IMG/VR virus record: IMGVR_UViG_3300017992_000019
Location: 1 to 64,000 of that record
Length of the DNA: 64,000 nt
Source: a virus
Direction: 5' to 3' (one strand)
Shown: piece after piece, positions 1 to 7,613 of the stretch
Layout of the letters: the number at the start of each line of letters is the position of its first letter
How positions within the stretch are numbered: position 1 is the stretch's first letter
Notes under the pieces: generated by a model
What the model saw: only the letters and a program-made list of their open reading frames with translations
Databases searched by the model: none
Told to the model about the DNA's origin: nothing
Position numbers and translations under genes: made by a program

Positions 1-693
1 ACCCACGCCACCCCCCGACCGATCCCTCACCCTCCCGCGCTCACTGTGCCAACGCACACCGACCCCCCGGCAAATTCCCCCGCGGCGCGCGAGGCGCGCC
101 TCCCCCCTCGAGCACTCCCCCCAACCCCCCGAAACCCTGCACTTTCCCCGACGGCCGGAACGTCCGGTAAGAGATATTATGTTGACTTGTGATGCAACCC
201 CGCGGAAACATTGGAACACTAGACCCGGGTTTTCAGAAGTCCAACAAGGCCGCGGTGTTCCGATGCACCCCCCACTCCGATCGAAACCGGGCACCTCGCC
301 GGGGCACCGCCCCTGCCAGGCCCGCGCGGCGTGCGCGATATTTTCCCACAAACCCCCCTTGTGTGGCCGGCTGTCGGGCAGGGTGGGAGGCCGTGCGAGG
401 GAGGGAGTGAGGGCGCGGTCGGCGCGGGTTGGCCGGTGGGTCGCCGGAGAGGGCGCGAGAGCGCCGGGAGGCGGCGAGGCGATAGGAGGCCGCGAGAGGG
501 CGCCGGGTGGGAGGTCGAGGGTGTCGGGTCGTGACCGGGTCGGAGGGCACGGGAGGCCGAGGGAGAGGCGGCGAGGGCCCGGGTTTGGAGGTTGGAGGGT
601 CCGCGAGAGGGCAGTTGCGAGGGTCGCCGGGAGGAGTCGGAGGTCAACGAGCGGGTCGCCGGGTGCCAGGTGGCCGGCCGTGACCGGGCGAGA

Positions 694-798
694 GGTCGTT
701 TTGTCGGCGTTGCGGTGACCGGTGGGAGGTCGAGAGTCGGCGCGGCGGGTCGTGCCGGGTGGGAGCTCGAGCCGGTGGTCGTTTTGTCGGCGTTGCGG
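694..798. repeat. 22-bp direct repeat, two copies 83 bp apart
   Basis: A 22-bp word beginning GGTCGTTTTGTCGGCG occurs at 694-715 and again at 777-798. It lies in noncoding DNA with other short repeats around it. The copies are identical. Function unknown; this could be local duplication. Confidence 0.75.
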
Positions 799-1170
799 GT
801 CACCCGGTGGGAGCTCACCTCGAGGGCCGGGGCCCGAAATATACCCGTTTTCAAAATGCCTTGAATCGGGCTGTAACTGGCTTGTAATGCGTCGGGCGGT
901 TTCGTCGTTTCTTGGGTGTCGAAATTCGGGGCCGTGAGGCAGGTTTTGAGGCATTCTGTGATCAACATGGATAGAGGCTCGAGGAGGGTCTCGCCGGGAT
1001 CTCGGGTGCCTCGGGTCTCGACTGGCACCTCGGCGCGAGGAGGGCGCCCGGATTTCACCGAGGAGGGCAACCTCGGGCCGGTGCTCACCCGGTGGGAGCC
1101 GATCCCGGTGGTTGCCGGCCGGCCGGATCCGGGGCCGCGGCCGGGTGGGAGTGTTCCCCGGTGGCCGGCC

Positions 1171-1223
1171 GTTCACAGGATCCGGCCGCACGTTCACAGG
1201 ATCCGGCCGCACGTTCACGGATC
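1171..1223. repeat. 21-bp tandem repeat, about 2.5 copies
   Basis: A 21-bp unit beginning GTTCACAGGATCC runs at 1171-1191 and 1192-1212, followed by a partial third copy from 1213. The unit contains a GGATCC palindrome. The repeat is direct and has no spacers, so it is not CRISPR-like. Confidence 0.8.
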
Positions 1224-2200
1224 GGCGTTCCTGTTCACGCTCGGGAGCTCGAGCTCGGCCGCGGATCCCGTCGCCGAAGGATCGGGATCCCGTCGGGAGA
1301 GGATCTCTCCGGTGAGGCCGGCGCCCGGCTGGATCAAAAGTGGCCCGCGCTCGAGGATCCCGGCGCCTCCGGGGAGGAGGTTGACCGAGCTTGCCCGACG
1401 GGGCCATGAGCGGTCAAGATAGCAGGGCCGGCGCCCGGCTGTCAACCCCCGGGGCCCGGCTGGATCCCCCGGTGGTCGCCGGTGGTCGCCGGTGCCTCCC
1501 GGGTCGCCGGTGCTCACCCGGTGATCAGGATCCTGTTTCGGTGGTCGCCGGCGCTCACCCCCCGGGGCACGGGTGCCTCGGGGCCCGGCCGGACAGTCGC
1601 CGGCCGGGTCATGGTGGATCGCGGGCGCGAGGCGTCGGGCTCATACCTGCAAGACGCACGACGGCCGGAAATCTGAAAGTCAGGCGAGAAAAAACGCAAC
1701 ATCCGGGCCGATCCGGGGCCGTTTCTCAATAGAGGGCTCGACGGTGAAAACTGCCCGGGAGGCCGCGCAACGCTCCTCGGAGGTCAACAGGTCTCGAGGT
1801 CGAAAAGGCGCCGGAGACCGGAGATTCGAGCTCGAGACGGGAATTCCCGCGGGATCGGAGGATAACCCCGCGGCCGCTCACCTCACGCCGGCGCCTCCCG
1901 GGCGAGATATCGACAATTTACACCCGATCGAATGTCGTGTCAAGCCCATGAATGGCGGAAATCGACAGAAATTACGGCGATTTATCAATCATTCCGAATG
2001 TTATTCCTATTCGAGTGTTCCGTGAGCTGGATCACGGGGCCCGAAAATGTGCAATTTCCCGGGCAGTTATGAGCAAAAACGAGGGTTTATCCCGCGTTCC
2101 CCGGCGCAAGTTCCCACAATCAGGAGGGTTTGCAGGGCGCAAGCCGTCGCGCGCGTCGAGGTCGCCGGGTTGGCACGGGTTTTGCCCTATCGGCCGGATC

Positions 2201-2300
2201 TCGCAAAATGTGCAAGCTCACACCGTGCAAAATGTACTTATTGCACACCGTTTTCGCGGTGTGTCAACTCACACTCCCTTGAAAACTAAGCGTTTCAAGT
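2201..2300 (+). promoter_or_regulatory. Upstream control region with activator-like dyad, promoter 1
   Basis: Three elements are visible. A 24-bp word (2201-2224, TCGCAAAATGTGCAA then CTCACACC) recurs with one mismatch at 4370-4393. A 22-bp dyad, GTGCAA-N10-TTGCAC with GTAC at its centre (2225-2246), pairs at 9 of 11 positions. A CACACCG-N6-CGGTGTG inverted repeat lies at 2244-2263. The dyad ends 54 nt before the -24 element, about 80-100 bp upstream of the expected start, where bacterial enhancer-binding proteins usually bind. A related dyad sits at the same 54-nt distance upstream of the third sigma-54 promoter. Confidence 0.65.
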
Positions 2301-2317
2301 TTGGCACGCGGTTTGCA
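2301..2317 (+). promoter_or_regulatory. Sigma-54 (-24/-12) promoter 1
   Basis: TTGGCACGCGGTTTGCA matches the sigma-54 consensus: invariant GG (2303-2304) and GC (2315-2316) separated by exactly 10 nt, with the preferred TTGGCACG and TTGCA flanks. The predicted start is near 2328, only about 3 nt before an ATG at 2331, so the first transcript could be leaderless. The sequence on to ACACTATAnAGnACATG is shared with promoter 2. It should drive the small-protein and DpdA-like operon. Confidence 0.85.
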
Positions 2318-2330
2318 CACTATAAAAGAC

Positions 2331-2471
2331 ATGAGCACGCGCAAGACAAACAAAATCAAGCGGTTGGTCGCGGCGGTCGCCTTGTTGGTCGCGGTCAACG
2401 GCAATGTCGCGAAACCCCGCGAAATCAAAGTCGAAAACAACCGCCCGGTCGCCGGGTCAACGTCTAACTGA
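2331..2471 (+). CDS. Small membrane or secreted protein, first gene after sigma-54 promoter 1
   Basis: The product is 46 residues, starting MSTRKTNKIKRL. A basic N terminus is followed by a hydrophobic Ala/Val/Leu stretch at about residues 12-22, like a signal anchor, then a short polar tail. Its ATG lies about 15 nt after the -12 GC of the promoter, leaving almost no leader and no ribosome binding site, so translation may be leaderless. The stop codon overlaps the GAGGAGG ribosome binding site of the next gene, suggesting coupling. No family is recognised. The ORF could instead act as a coupling leader for the downstream gene. Confidence 0.5.
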   Translation: MSTRKTNKIKRLVAAVALLVAVNGNVAKPREIKVENNRPVAGSTSN

Positions 2472-2481
2472 GGAGGAAACA

Positions 2482-2730
2482 ATGACTTTCGAGAATGCAA
2501 TCGCTTTCGCCGACGCAATCGTCAAGGAAAACCCCTTTCAGAACAAAGACCTCCGGGCTTTCGTCGTCGCCGCAAAGTGCATCCTCAAGTCGGTCGAGAC
2601 TGGCAAGGGTCGCGGCCTGATCCCCCGTATGCTCAAGACTGTCAACGATTTCGCCTTTGATTGCGAGGACTTGACCGGCGCCGTCAAGGTGATCGCCGAG
2701 ACCGCTTTTGACGCCGCTCGCAAGGTCTAA
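2482..2730 (+). CDS. Hypothetical protein, 82 aa
   Basis: The start was chosen at ATG 2482 because GAGGAGGAAACA precedes it at ideal spacing; an upstream in-frame start at 2404 lacks a ribosome binding site. The protein is soluble-looking and mostly helical, with alternating charged and aliphatic residues (FVVAAKCILKSVETGKGRG in the middle) and no recognisable motif. It is the second gene of the operon from sigma-54 promoter 1 and is followed after 25 nt by another small gene. Function unknown. Confidence 0.75.
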   Translation: MTFENAIAFADAIVKENPFQNKDLRAFVVAAKCILKSVETGKGRGLIPRMLKTVNDFAFDCEDLTGAVKVIAETAFDAARKV

Positions 2731-2755
2731 ACCCCTGGAAAACGAGGAGAAACCA

Positions 2756-3103
2756 ATGAATACCAACGAAATCCCGCAGGTCGACGCACCCTCGACGCAC
2801 GTGTCGAGATTCTTGCCCGAGGCAACCGCGGCGCTCAACGGCCGGGTTTTCCGGGTCGACTTCGAGAAATACAGTCGGAGCGGAAACAAGCTCCGGCGCA
2901 AGGCTCGCGACGTGCGGATCGTCGAGGCGGTCTCCGACCGGTGGGTCGAGGCCGTTGTCGGCGGGTACGACACCCGGACCGGCGCGCTCGAGACTTGGAT
3001 CGAGTTTGACTCCCCGCTCCGCGGCGACTCCCAGGCAACCGCGGCGGTCTGCAAGGCCGCGCTCCGGGCGCTCGCGATCCTTTCTGGCCGGAGGGAGTCA
3101 TGA
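2756..3103 (+). CDS. Hypothetical protein, 115 aa
   Basis: Starts at ATG 2756 after GAGGAGAAACC. The central region (about residues 28-85) looks like mixed beta strands with many charged residues, and the C terminus is a short helix. No catalytic or metal-binding motif is visible. The gene overlaps the next one by ATGA (3100-3103), so the pair is probably translationally coupled. It lies in the operon that ends with the DpdA-like gene; whether it takes part in the same process is not known. Confidence 0.75.
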   Translation: MNTNEIPQVDAPSTHVSRFLPEATAALNGRVFRVDFEKYSRSGNKLRRKARDVRIVEAVSDRWVEAVVGGYDTRTGALETWIEFDSPLRGDSQATAAVCKAALRALAILSGRRES

Positions 3104-3291
3104 GTTCCCCCCGGTGGTTGCCGGCCGACCTCACCGAGGATCAGGTCAAGGCGGTCAACGCGCTCGCCGGCGCGATCGATTTCGAGATCGACACCGCGGC
3201 CGCGATCGCCGTCGCGATCCTCGAGGAGGTCAACGCTCACCGCGAGGCCCGCAAGGTCAACGACCTCCTCGCCGAGGAGCTCGAGTCGTGA
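3100..3291 (+). CDS. Hypothetical protein, 63 aa
   Basis: A small acidic, helix-rich protein (many Ala, Glu, Asp, Val) without Cys or a membrane segment. It is coupled by 4-nt overlaps on both sides: ATGA with the upstream gene and GTGA with the downstream DpdA-like gene. The length and composition suggest a small helical accessory or regulatory protein. No family recognised. Confidence 0.7.
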   Translation: MSSPRWLPADLTEDQVKAVNALAGAIDFEIDTAAAIAVAILEEVNAHREARKVNDLLAEELES

Positions 3292-4361
3292 TCTACTTCG
3301 CGAGCGGATCCAATCGGCCCGGCGAGATCCGGGGATTCTCCGAGGTCGATCACCCGATCGGTGTGGTCGCCGACGAGATCCTCGGGTCGACGTCCGCGCT
3401 CGAGGAATTGCTCGCGCTCGCCGGGACAGGGATCCCGGTTTTCGTCGACTCCGGCGCTTTTTCCGAGGTCGCTTTCGGTCCGGCCGGGCCCCGGGTGGTC
3501 AAGCCGATCTCCCCGGCCGACTGGCGCGAGCGTCTCGCATTGTATGAGACCCTCGCGGCCGCGCTCGGGCCGTCGTTGTATGTCGTCGCGCCGGACATGG
3601 TCGGATTCCCCGAGGAGACGCTCGAGAGGCTCGAGACCTACCGCGAGGAGATCGCCCGGATCGCCGCGCTCGGCGCCCGGGTGCTCGTCGCTCTGCAAGG
3701 CGAGGACAAGGCCGACTTTTGGCGCCGGGTGCTCGAGCTCGAGCTCGCTCCCGTCGACTCGCTTGTGCCGGCGCTCCCAATGAAGAAAAACGCAACCTCC
3801 GACGAGGCCGTGCTCGACTTCGCGCGCCGGTGCCGGCCGGGCGCCGTGCACCTCCTCGGACTCGGCGCCGCAAATCGCCGGGCGCCGGCGCTCGTCGAGG
3901 CGCTCGAGTGTTCCGGGGTCGAGGTCTCGCTCGACTCAAACCTGATCCGGGCGAACGTCGGTCGCGGCCGCAACCCGCGCAAGCTCACCCGCGCGCTCGA
4001 CGTCGTCGCCGATGATCTCCTCGGGTACGCTTTCGCCGAGGGCGCGCCGGCCGGGGCAATGGGCACGGCCGGAGACTACACCGACGAAATCGCCGACCCG
4101 TCCGGCTGGATCACCCCGAAACTCGCGCAACAGGTCGCCGACGAGCTCGCGCTCACCGACGAGGAGCGGCGCCGGTGGTTGAGAGACCCGGCCGGGTTTC
4201 TCGCCGACGACGTCAACGGCGAGGGGTTGGCCCGGTGGGAGTTGCCCGAGGTCTCGGCCGCGCTGGATCGGGCATGGCAGGCGGTACACTGGCGGGCGAC
4301 AACCCCCGAGCGCAAGCGGCGCGCAATCAAGGCCGCTTTCCCAAAGAAAACGGAGAGTTGA
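3288..4361 (+). CDS. DpdA/TGT-like deazaguanine base-exchange protein
   Basis: A 357-residue protein starting at GTG 3288 (GTGA overlap with the upstream stop). Features match the tRNA-guanine transglycosylase-like DpdA group: FVDSGAFSE with D54-S55-G56-A57-F58, VVAPDMVGF next, then VHLLGLG and a late SLDSN with D216. In TGT enzymes the first Asp belongs to the DSG signature and a later Asp is the nucleophile. Phage DpdA proteins exchange guanine in DNA for 7-deazaguanine derivatives that protect against restriction. Here that function is inferred from motifs only. The canonical TGT zinc site is not visible. FolE, QueD and QueE genes for precursor synthesis are absent from the window, so the substrate would come from the host or another part of the genome. 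Confidence 0.6.
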   Translation: MIYFASGSNRPGEIRGFSEVDHPIGVVADEILGSTSALEELLALAGTGIPVFVDSGAFSEVAFGPAGPRVVKPISPADWRERLALYETLAAALGPSLYVVAPDMVGFPEETLERLETYREEIARIAALGARVLVALQGEDKADFWRRVLELELAPVDSLVPALPMKKNATSDEAVLDFARRCRPGAVHLLGLGAANRRAPALVEALECSGVEVSLDSNLIRANVGRGRNPRKLTRALDVVADDLLGYAFAEGAPAGAMGTAGDYTDEIADPSGWITPKLAQQVADELALTDEERRRWLRDPAGFLADDVNGEGLARWELPEVSAALDRAWQAVHWRATTPERKRRAIKAAFPKKTES

Positions 4362-4369
4362 GGGAGGGG

Positions 4370-4538
4370 TCGCAAAATGTGCAATCTCACACCAAAAACT
4401 TCCCTCGCAAACCCCCGAAAACGCGCAATTTCGCAAAATTGCATGGCAAAAAGTGCATGGTCGCAAGTATTGCGGGGATTTTTCGCCCTTTTGACGCAAC
4501 CGGGCAATGTGAAAACGCACACTTACAGCCGGTGTGCT
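4370..4538 (+). promoter_or_regulatory. Upstream control region of sigma-54 promoter 2
   Basis: The region between the DpdA-like gene and promoter 2 is AT-richer than its surroundings. It starts with a 24-bp word (4370-4393) shared with promoter 1. It contains an 18-bp inverted repeat GCAATTT-N4-AAATTGC (4425-4442) and several TGTGCAA/GTGCAT half-site-like words. A CGGTGTG-N6-CACACCG inverted repeat (4530-4549) overlaps the -24 element. The same 7-mers occur in opposite order upstream of promoter 1. This arrangement would suit an activator upstream and a repressor or second regulator over the promoter. Confidence 0.55.
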
Positions 4539-4555
4539 TTGGCACACCGTTTGCA
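4539..4555 (+). promoter_or_regulatory. Sigma-54 (-24/-12) promoter 2
   Basis: TTGGCACACCGTTTGCA has GG at 4541-4542 and GC at 4553-4554 with 10 nt between, the obligatory sigma-54 spacing. The next bases, ACACTATAGAGGACATG, match the same position of promoter 1 almost exactly, including an ATG 15 nt after the GC. It should drive the operon with the PP-loop ATPase. Confidence 0.85.
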
Positions 4556-4601
4556 CACTATAGAGGACATGACCGACGTGACGCAAACCAAGGAGGAGAC
4601 A

Positions 4602-4778
4602 ATGAGCAAGGGACACAAGGCCGGGACGGTGGATCTCAACGCCGACGTGAGCAACCTCACAGGTCAAGACCTCCTGATCGAAATGGGCCGGCGCTCCTCC
4701 GAGTGCGAGGCTCGCAAGGCTTTCAAGGCGAAGCTCGACGCGCGGATCGCCGCGTATCGCGAAAGGAGCGGATCATGA
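4602..4778 (+). CDS. Hypothetical protein, 58 aa
   Basis: ATG 4602 is preferred because AAGGAGGAGACA precedes it. An in-frame ATG at 4569 sits at the predicted start of the sigma-54 transcript and could give a leaderless form with 11 extra residues (MTDVTQTKEET). The protein is small, charged and helical, ending in a basic stretch with AKLDARIAAYRERSGS. No family recognised. The stop overlaps the next ATG (ATGA), so the two genes are probably coupled. Confidence 0.7.
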   Translation: MSKGHKAGTVDLNADVSNLTGQDLLIEMGRRSSECEARKAFKAKLDARIAAYRERSGS

Positions 4779-5092
4779 GCAAGGCGAAACTGGAAACGAG
4801 CAAGGTTGCCATGTGTGCAGCGACCGCTTGGTCGCAGATTTCGATCGGCGTCAAGATGTCATGCGGCGCTCGCAACGCCGTCTCCGCTCCGACCTACCTC
4901 ATGTTCGAGGTCGGCCGGCGCACCGCTCGCCGGATCGTCAAGGTCGCGATCACCCTGGATCCCGAGGACACCTACTCGGTCGAGCGGATCGTGATCGACC
5001 GCAAGACTTTCGAGAGCAAGGTCGAGGCGAGCGTCTCCGGCGTGTACTGCGACAACCTCTCCGCGGTCGTGCTCGACCTCGGGGATCGGTAG
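4775..5092 (+). CDS. Hypothetical protein, 105 aa
   Basis: Starts at ATG 4775 after GAAAGGAGC, overlapping the upstream stop by 4 nt. The middle is beta-rich (TYLMFEVGRRTARRIVKVAITL), with three Cys residues that are not arranged as a zinc site. No known motif. It sits directly upstream of the PP-loop ATPase in the operon driven by sigma-54 promoter 2, so it may be an accessory factor, but nothing in the sequence assigns a function. Confidence 0.7.
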   Translation: MSKAKLETSKVAMCAATAWSQISIGVKMSCGARNAVSAPTYLMFEVGRRTARRIVKVAITLDPEDTYSVERIVIDRKTFESKVEASVSGVYCDNLSAVVLDLGDR

Positions 5093-5101
5093 GAGGCGGT
5101 C

Positions 5102-6349
5102 ATGCAGACCAAGTGCCAACATTGCAACGAGACGATCAAGGGCGACCCGGCCGACGCCGCGGTCTCTCACGGGATCTGTGATACGTGTTGGATCCGGGAG
5201 CACACCGACAACCGCGTGATCCTCTCTTACGGAATGGGCGTCGACTCGACGGCGCTCCTCCTCCGGTGGTTGGAGGATCCGACCTCGCGCGATTTCGAGC
5301 TCGAGGATCTGATCGTGATCACCGCACAGGTCGGCGACGAATTCGACTCGACCGCGGACTTGTGCCGCGAGCACATCCTCCCGAGACTCCGCGAGGCCGG
5401 CGTGCGGTTCGTGCAAGTTGCACGCTCCGGTCTGCTCGAGGCCGAGGGGATCGACGTGCTCGAGGACTCGCGCGAGCCGGCCGGGATCCATATCGACGGT
5501 GTCTACAAGTTGAGCGACGAGCTCCGCGCGGCCGCGACGATCCCGACCTCGGGCGGCGTGAGAAAGTGCTCGATCAAATACAAGGGTTGGGTGCTCGACA
5601 AGTGGATCGGCGACGAGCTCGAGGGTCGAGAGTTCCGGCACGTGATCGGTTTCAACTCCGAGGAGACCCGGCGCCGTGACAAGGATCAGTTTTACGGCGG
5701 CGACACTCCCGGCCGGATCGGCTGGTATCCCTTGATCGAGTGGGGTTGGTCTCGCGCAAAGTGCGTCGACTACATCCGAGAGGTGACCGGCGTCGAGTGG
5801 CGCAAGTCGGCGTGCTCCTTTTGTCCGTTCTCTCGAGGTTGCGGCGAGGCCGTCGGCCGGTACGTCGAGGAGCCCGAGGGCGCCGCGGCCGCGCTCGAGA
5901 TCGAGGAGGTCGCGCTCCGCTTCAATCCCCGAATGATGCTTTTCAAATCGAAGTCGCTCCGGTCGGTGATCGAGAAGTCGGGCAACGCCGAGGCGCTCGA
6001 GCTTTTCGAGGCGCGCCTCAACGCGCTCAAGTGGACCGTGTATCGGATGCGCCGGGTCATGCTTCCCAGGAAAGCAGACCCGAGCAAGCGCGGCCGCACC
6101 GAGCGATCGATCGTCCGCAATAACGGCGACGACGGCCGGGCCGGCGACATGACACGCGCCGAGGCCGAGGGCAGGATCGGCGGGCGCCGGGCCCGGGTGC
6201 GAGACACCGGCGAGGGATTCCCCCGGATCGAGGAGTATCTCGTCGCGGCGCCCGTGTACGTGACCGAGAAGTCGGGCCGGTACGGGGTCGAGAAATTCGA
6301 GGAGCTCCTCGCGACTGCCGAGGCCATGCTCGAAAGGGGATCGTCGTGA
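5102..6349 (+). CDS. PP-loop ATP pyrophosphatase (PAPS reductase/DndC/QueC-like)
   Basis: A 415-residue protein. The PP-loop is LSYGMGVDSTALLL (S42, G44, G46, D48, S49, T50), the adenylating motif of N-type ATP pyrophosphatases such as PAPS reductase, DndC and QueC. An N-terminal zinc knuckle (C5-C8, C26-C29) and a CSFCPF motif (C238, C241) could bind metal or carry sulfur. A conserved GVRKCSIKYK segment precedes the core C-terminal part. The last 80 or so residues are basic and poorly conserved in appearance. The substrate cannot be read from the sequence. Its neighbour, the DpdA-like gene in the preceding sigma-54 operon, makes a nucleobase-modifying role (adenylating a 7-deazaguanine carboxylate, or thiolation) the most interesting possibility. 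Confidence 0.7.
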   Translation: MQTKCQHCNETIKGDPADAAVSHGICDTCWIREHTDNRVILSYGMGVDSTALLLRWLEDPTSRDFELEDLIVITAQVGDEFDSTADLCREHILPRLREAGVRFVQVARSGLLEAEGIDVLEDSREPAGIHIDGVYKLSDELRAAATIPTSGGVRKCSIKYKGWVLDKWIGDELEGREFRHVIGFNSEETRRRDKDQFYGGDTPGRIGWYPLIEWGWSRAKCVDYIREVTGVEWRKSACSFCPFSRGCGEAVGRYVEEPEGAAAALEIEEVALRFNPRMMLFKSKSLRSVIEKSGNAEALELFEARLNALKWTVYRMRRVMLPRKADPSKRGRTERSIVRNNGDDGRAGDMTRAEAEGRIGGRRARVRDTGEGFPRIEEYLVAAPVYVTEKSGRYGVEKFEELLATAEAMLERGSS

Positions 6350-6546
6350 CCGACTTTCCGATCGAATGCCTGAAATGCCCGATGCGCGGGATCGCGCGTC
6401 TCAACCCGGGCGGCAAGATCCTCTATACGCCGGCCGGCTGGAAACTCGAGACGCGCCGGAATGGGATCGTCTGGATCTGTCCGGCGTGCCTCAACGATAA
6501 CCGAGACCCGCGTGATTTCGTGCCGGGCCGGAGGAGGGAATCATGA
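6346..6546 (+). CDS. Small zinc-ribbon-like protein, 66 aa
   Basis: Starts at GTG 6346, overlapping the upstream gene. Two cysteine pairs (CLKC near residue 6 and CPAC near residue 45) could form one zinc site, with a short beta-like segment between them. It is coupled to the next gene by an ATGA overlap. Probably a small nucleic-acid- or protein-binding zinc protein. No specific family recognised. Confidence 0.65.
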   Translation: MTDFPIECLKCPMRGIARLNPGGKILYTPAGWKLETRRNGIVWICPACLNDNRDPRDFVPGRRRES

Positions 6547-7127
6547 AATGCCCAAAGTGCGACCGAGTGATCCTTGTGTACGGCGTCGGTCTCTCGCGCG
6601 CATACACCGTCGGGAAACACTACGGCCGCGGCGCGTGGAAACCGTGGGTCGTAAAAGACGCGCGGCACGTTTCAAAGCTCAAGCTCTGCAAGCCGTGCGC
6701 GCAACTCGAGGCGAGCGCACGCAACAACCGGAGACGTGCGAAGCTCTCGCCGTCGGTCTTGACCGCGGCAATGAGGATCGGGGAATTCCTCGGCAAGCTC
6801 GGCCGGCCGGACGATTCGGTTTATCGCGCCGTGATCACAATGACCGAGGAGTTCTACTTGCACGTCGAGGCGCTCGAGGTTGACTCGGTGCGCTCCTACT
6901 CGCCGGCCGGGCAACAGGCACTCGCGAAAGTGTGGGAGGCCGCGGAGAGGATCGAGGGCAAGCGGCCGCGGTATCGCGTGACTCTCGACCTCACCTCGTT
7001 GCAATATCTGATCGAGATCGGTGATTTCCTCGCCGAGACATGGCGGGATGAATTCGGATCGAAAGGAAAGGCGCTCGCGCGCTACATGAAAAACCTGAAA
7101 CCCAAACTCGAGGCGTTGTTGCCTTGA
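6543..7127 (+). CDS. Hypothetical protein with N-terminal zinc site, 194 aa
   Basis: The N terminus carries CPKC (residues 3-6) and CKPC (around residue 51), consistent with one zinc-binding unit. The rest is predicted helical and soluble, with a C-terminal segment of alternating charges (YRVTLDLTSLQYLIEIGDF) and a basic tail. It begins with an ATGA overlap and closes the operon before the HTH gene. Function unknown; a DNA- or RNA-associated role is a guess from the zinc site and basic charge. Confidence 0.65.
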   Translation: MKCPKCDRVILVYGVGLSRAYTVGKHYGRGAWKPWVVKDARHVSKLKLCKPCAQLEASARNNRRRAKLSPSVLTAAMRIGEFLGKLGRPDDSVYRAVITMTEEFYLHVEALEVDSVRSYSPAGQQALAKVWEAAERIEGKRPRYRVTLDLTSLQYLIEIGDFLAETWRDEFGSKGKALARYMKNLKPKLEALLP

Positions 7128-7139
7128 AAGGAGAGAGTC

Positions 7140-7466
7140 ATGCCGAAAGGACAGTTGATCTTTTACTTTGGCAAGGGCATGAGCAAGAGTCGCCGGCGTT
7201 CGTCGGTTGAGCTCGCGATCATGCTGGCGGTCGACCGACTCGGATCGGATCGCAAGGTGTGCGAGGCGTGCGGTGTCTCGCGCAACGTGCTCGGCCGTTG
7301 GCGCCGAGGCGCCCAACCGCAAACGCAAAACCTGCAAGTGCTCGCGTCGCTCGCCGGCATCCCGGCCGCGTGGTTGCGCGAGGGTCTCGCCGATCTCGAG
7401 CCGGCACCCGGGGCCGAGAAATCCCCGGAGAGCTCGCCGGCGCCCGAGGCCGAGGCCAACCCCTAG
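7140..7466 (+). CDS. HTH DNA-binding regulator (XRE-like)
   Basis: 108 residues, start ATG 7140 after AAAGGAGAGAG. Residues about 22-75 read as a compact helix-turn-helix domain: LAIMLAVDRLGSDRKVCEACGVSRNVLGRWRRG, then LASLAGIPAAWLREG, the spacing typical of Cro/CI-type folds. The C terminus is a disordered Pro/Ala/Glu tail. Candidate targets are the sigma-54 regions upstream or the intergenic region just downstream (7467-7613). It has no AAA+ domain, so it cannot itself be a sigma-54 activator; a repressor or late switch is more likely. Confidence 0.65.
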   Translation: MPKGQLIFYFGKGMSKSRRRSSVELAIMLAVDRLGSDRKVCEACGVSRNVLGRWRRGAQPQTQNLQVLASLAGIPAAWLREGLADLEPAPGAEKSPESSPAPEAEANP

Positions 7467-7505
7467 ACCGACCCGGTCGGCACACCCTCACGCTCTGCAA
7501 TCGTC

Positions 7506-7552
7506 TCTCACCGGTGTCGTGAATGACACCGGTCGAGAGACGGTGTCTCTTG
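7506..7552. repeat. Double-hairpin element, copy A
   Basis: Stem 1 is GGTGTC-N6-GACACC, then 6 nt, then stem 2 GAGAC-N3-GTCTC. Here the first stem is extended outward to about 16 bp (GTCTCTC/GAGAGAC) with one bulge. Two other copies, at about 24272 and 60008, have identical stems and identical loop and spacer lengths but different loop bases. This copy is intergenic, between the HTH gene and the putative TerS gene, just upstream of a possible sigma-70 promoter. It might be a transcription attenuator, a protein-binding RNA, or a dispersed repeat. Confidence 0.7.
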
Positions 7553-7558
7553 AAGGTC

Positions 7559-7588
7559 TTGACGGGCCGGTTTTTGCCCTGCTACCAT
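7559..7588 (+). promoter_or_regulatory. Possible sigma-70 promoter upstream of the morphogenesis genes
   Basis: TTGACG (7559-7564) and TACCAT (7583-7588) are separated by 18 nt. The AAGGTCTTGAC context recurs at 21014-21025, where TTGACA is followed 18 nt later by CACAAT. If used, it would start near 7595, just before the GGAGGG ribosome binding site of the putative TerS gene, and serve as a late-gene promoter. Confidence 0.4.
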
Positions 7589-7613
7589 GCAACCAATCGG
7601 AGGGCGCCGACGA

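Larger units (their letters stand above)
1..2200. other. Long GC-rich region without a supported gene
   Basis: No reading frame here combines a ribosome binding site, a plausible start and a non-repetitive protein. Open frames occur on both strands because the DNA is very GC-rich, but their translations are Arg/Pro/Gly/Ser-rich and low in complexity. The sequence contains many short imperfect repeats of GGTCGCCGG-like and CACCCGGTGGGAG-like words. From about 1920 it becomes more AT-rich and leads into the sigma-54 control region. An AAAATGTGCAA word at 2044 recurs in the control regions at 2206 and 4374. The stretch could be a genome-end or packaging region, or decayed accessory DNA; nothing in it decides between these. 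Confidence 0.6.

Noticed and set aside
179-718. Open frames on the + strand at the left end
   Set aside because: Gly/Arg-rich repeats without a ribosome binding site; they mirror the local repeats rather than a protein.
219-1088. 289-codon open frame on the minus strand
   Set aside because: The translation is Arg/Pro/Ser/Thr-rich, low in complexity, has no ribosome binding site, and lies in GC-rich DNA where long chance frames are expected on all strands.
1171-1223. CRISPR-like repeats
   Set aside because: The 21-bp units are directly tandem with no spacers.
2464-3240. 258-codon minus-strand frame opposite the first operon
   Set aside because: Antisense shadow of three + strand genes that each have ribosome binding sites and coupled overlaps.
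5102-6349. Calling the PP-loop gene queC
   Set aside because: The PP-loop fits, but the length, the N-terminal zinc knuckle and the CSFCPF motif differ from QueC. Only the superfamily is supported.
7140-7466. The HTH protein as the sigma-54 activator
   Set aside because: It lacks an AAA+ domain and the GAFTGA motif needed to remodel sigma-54 polymerase.
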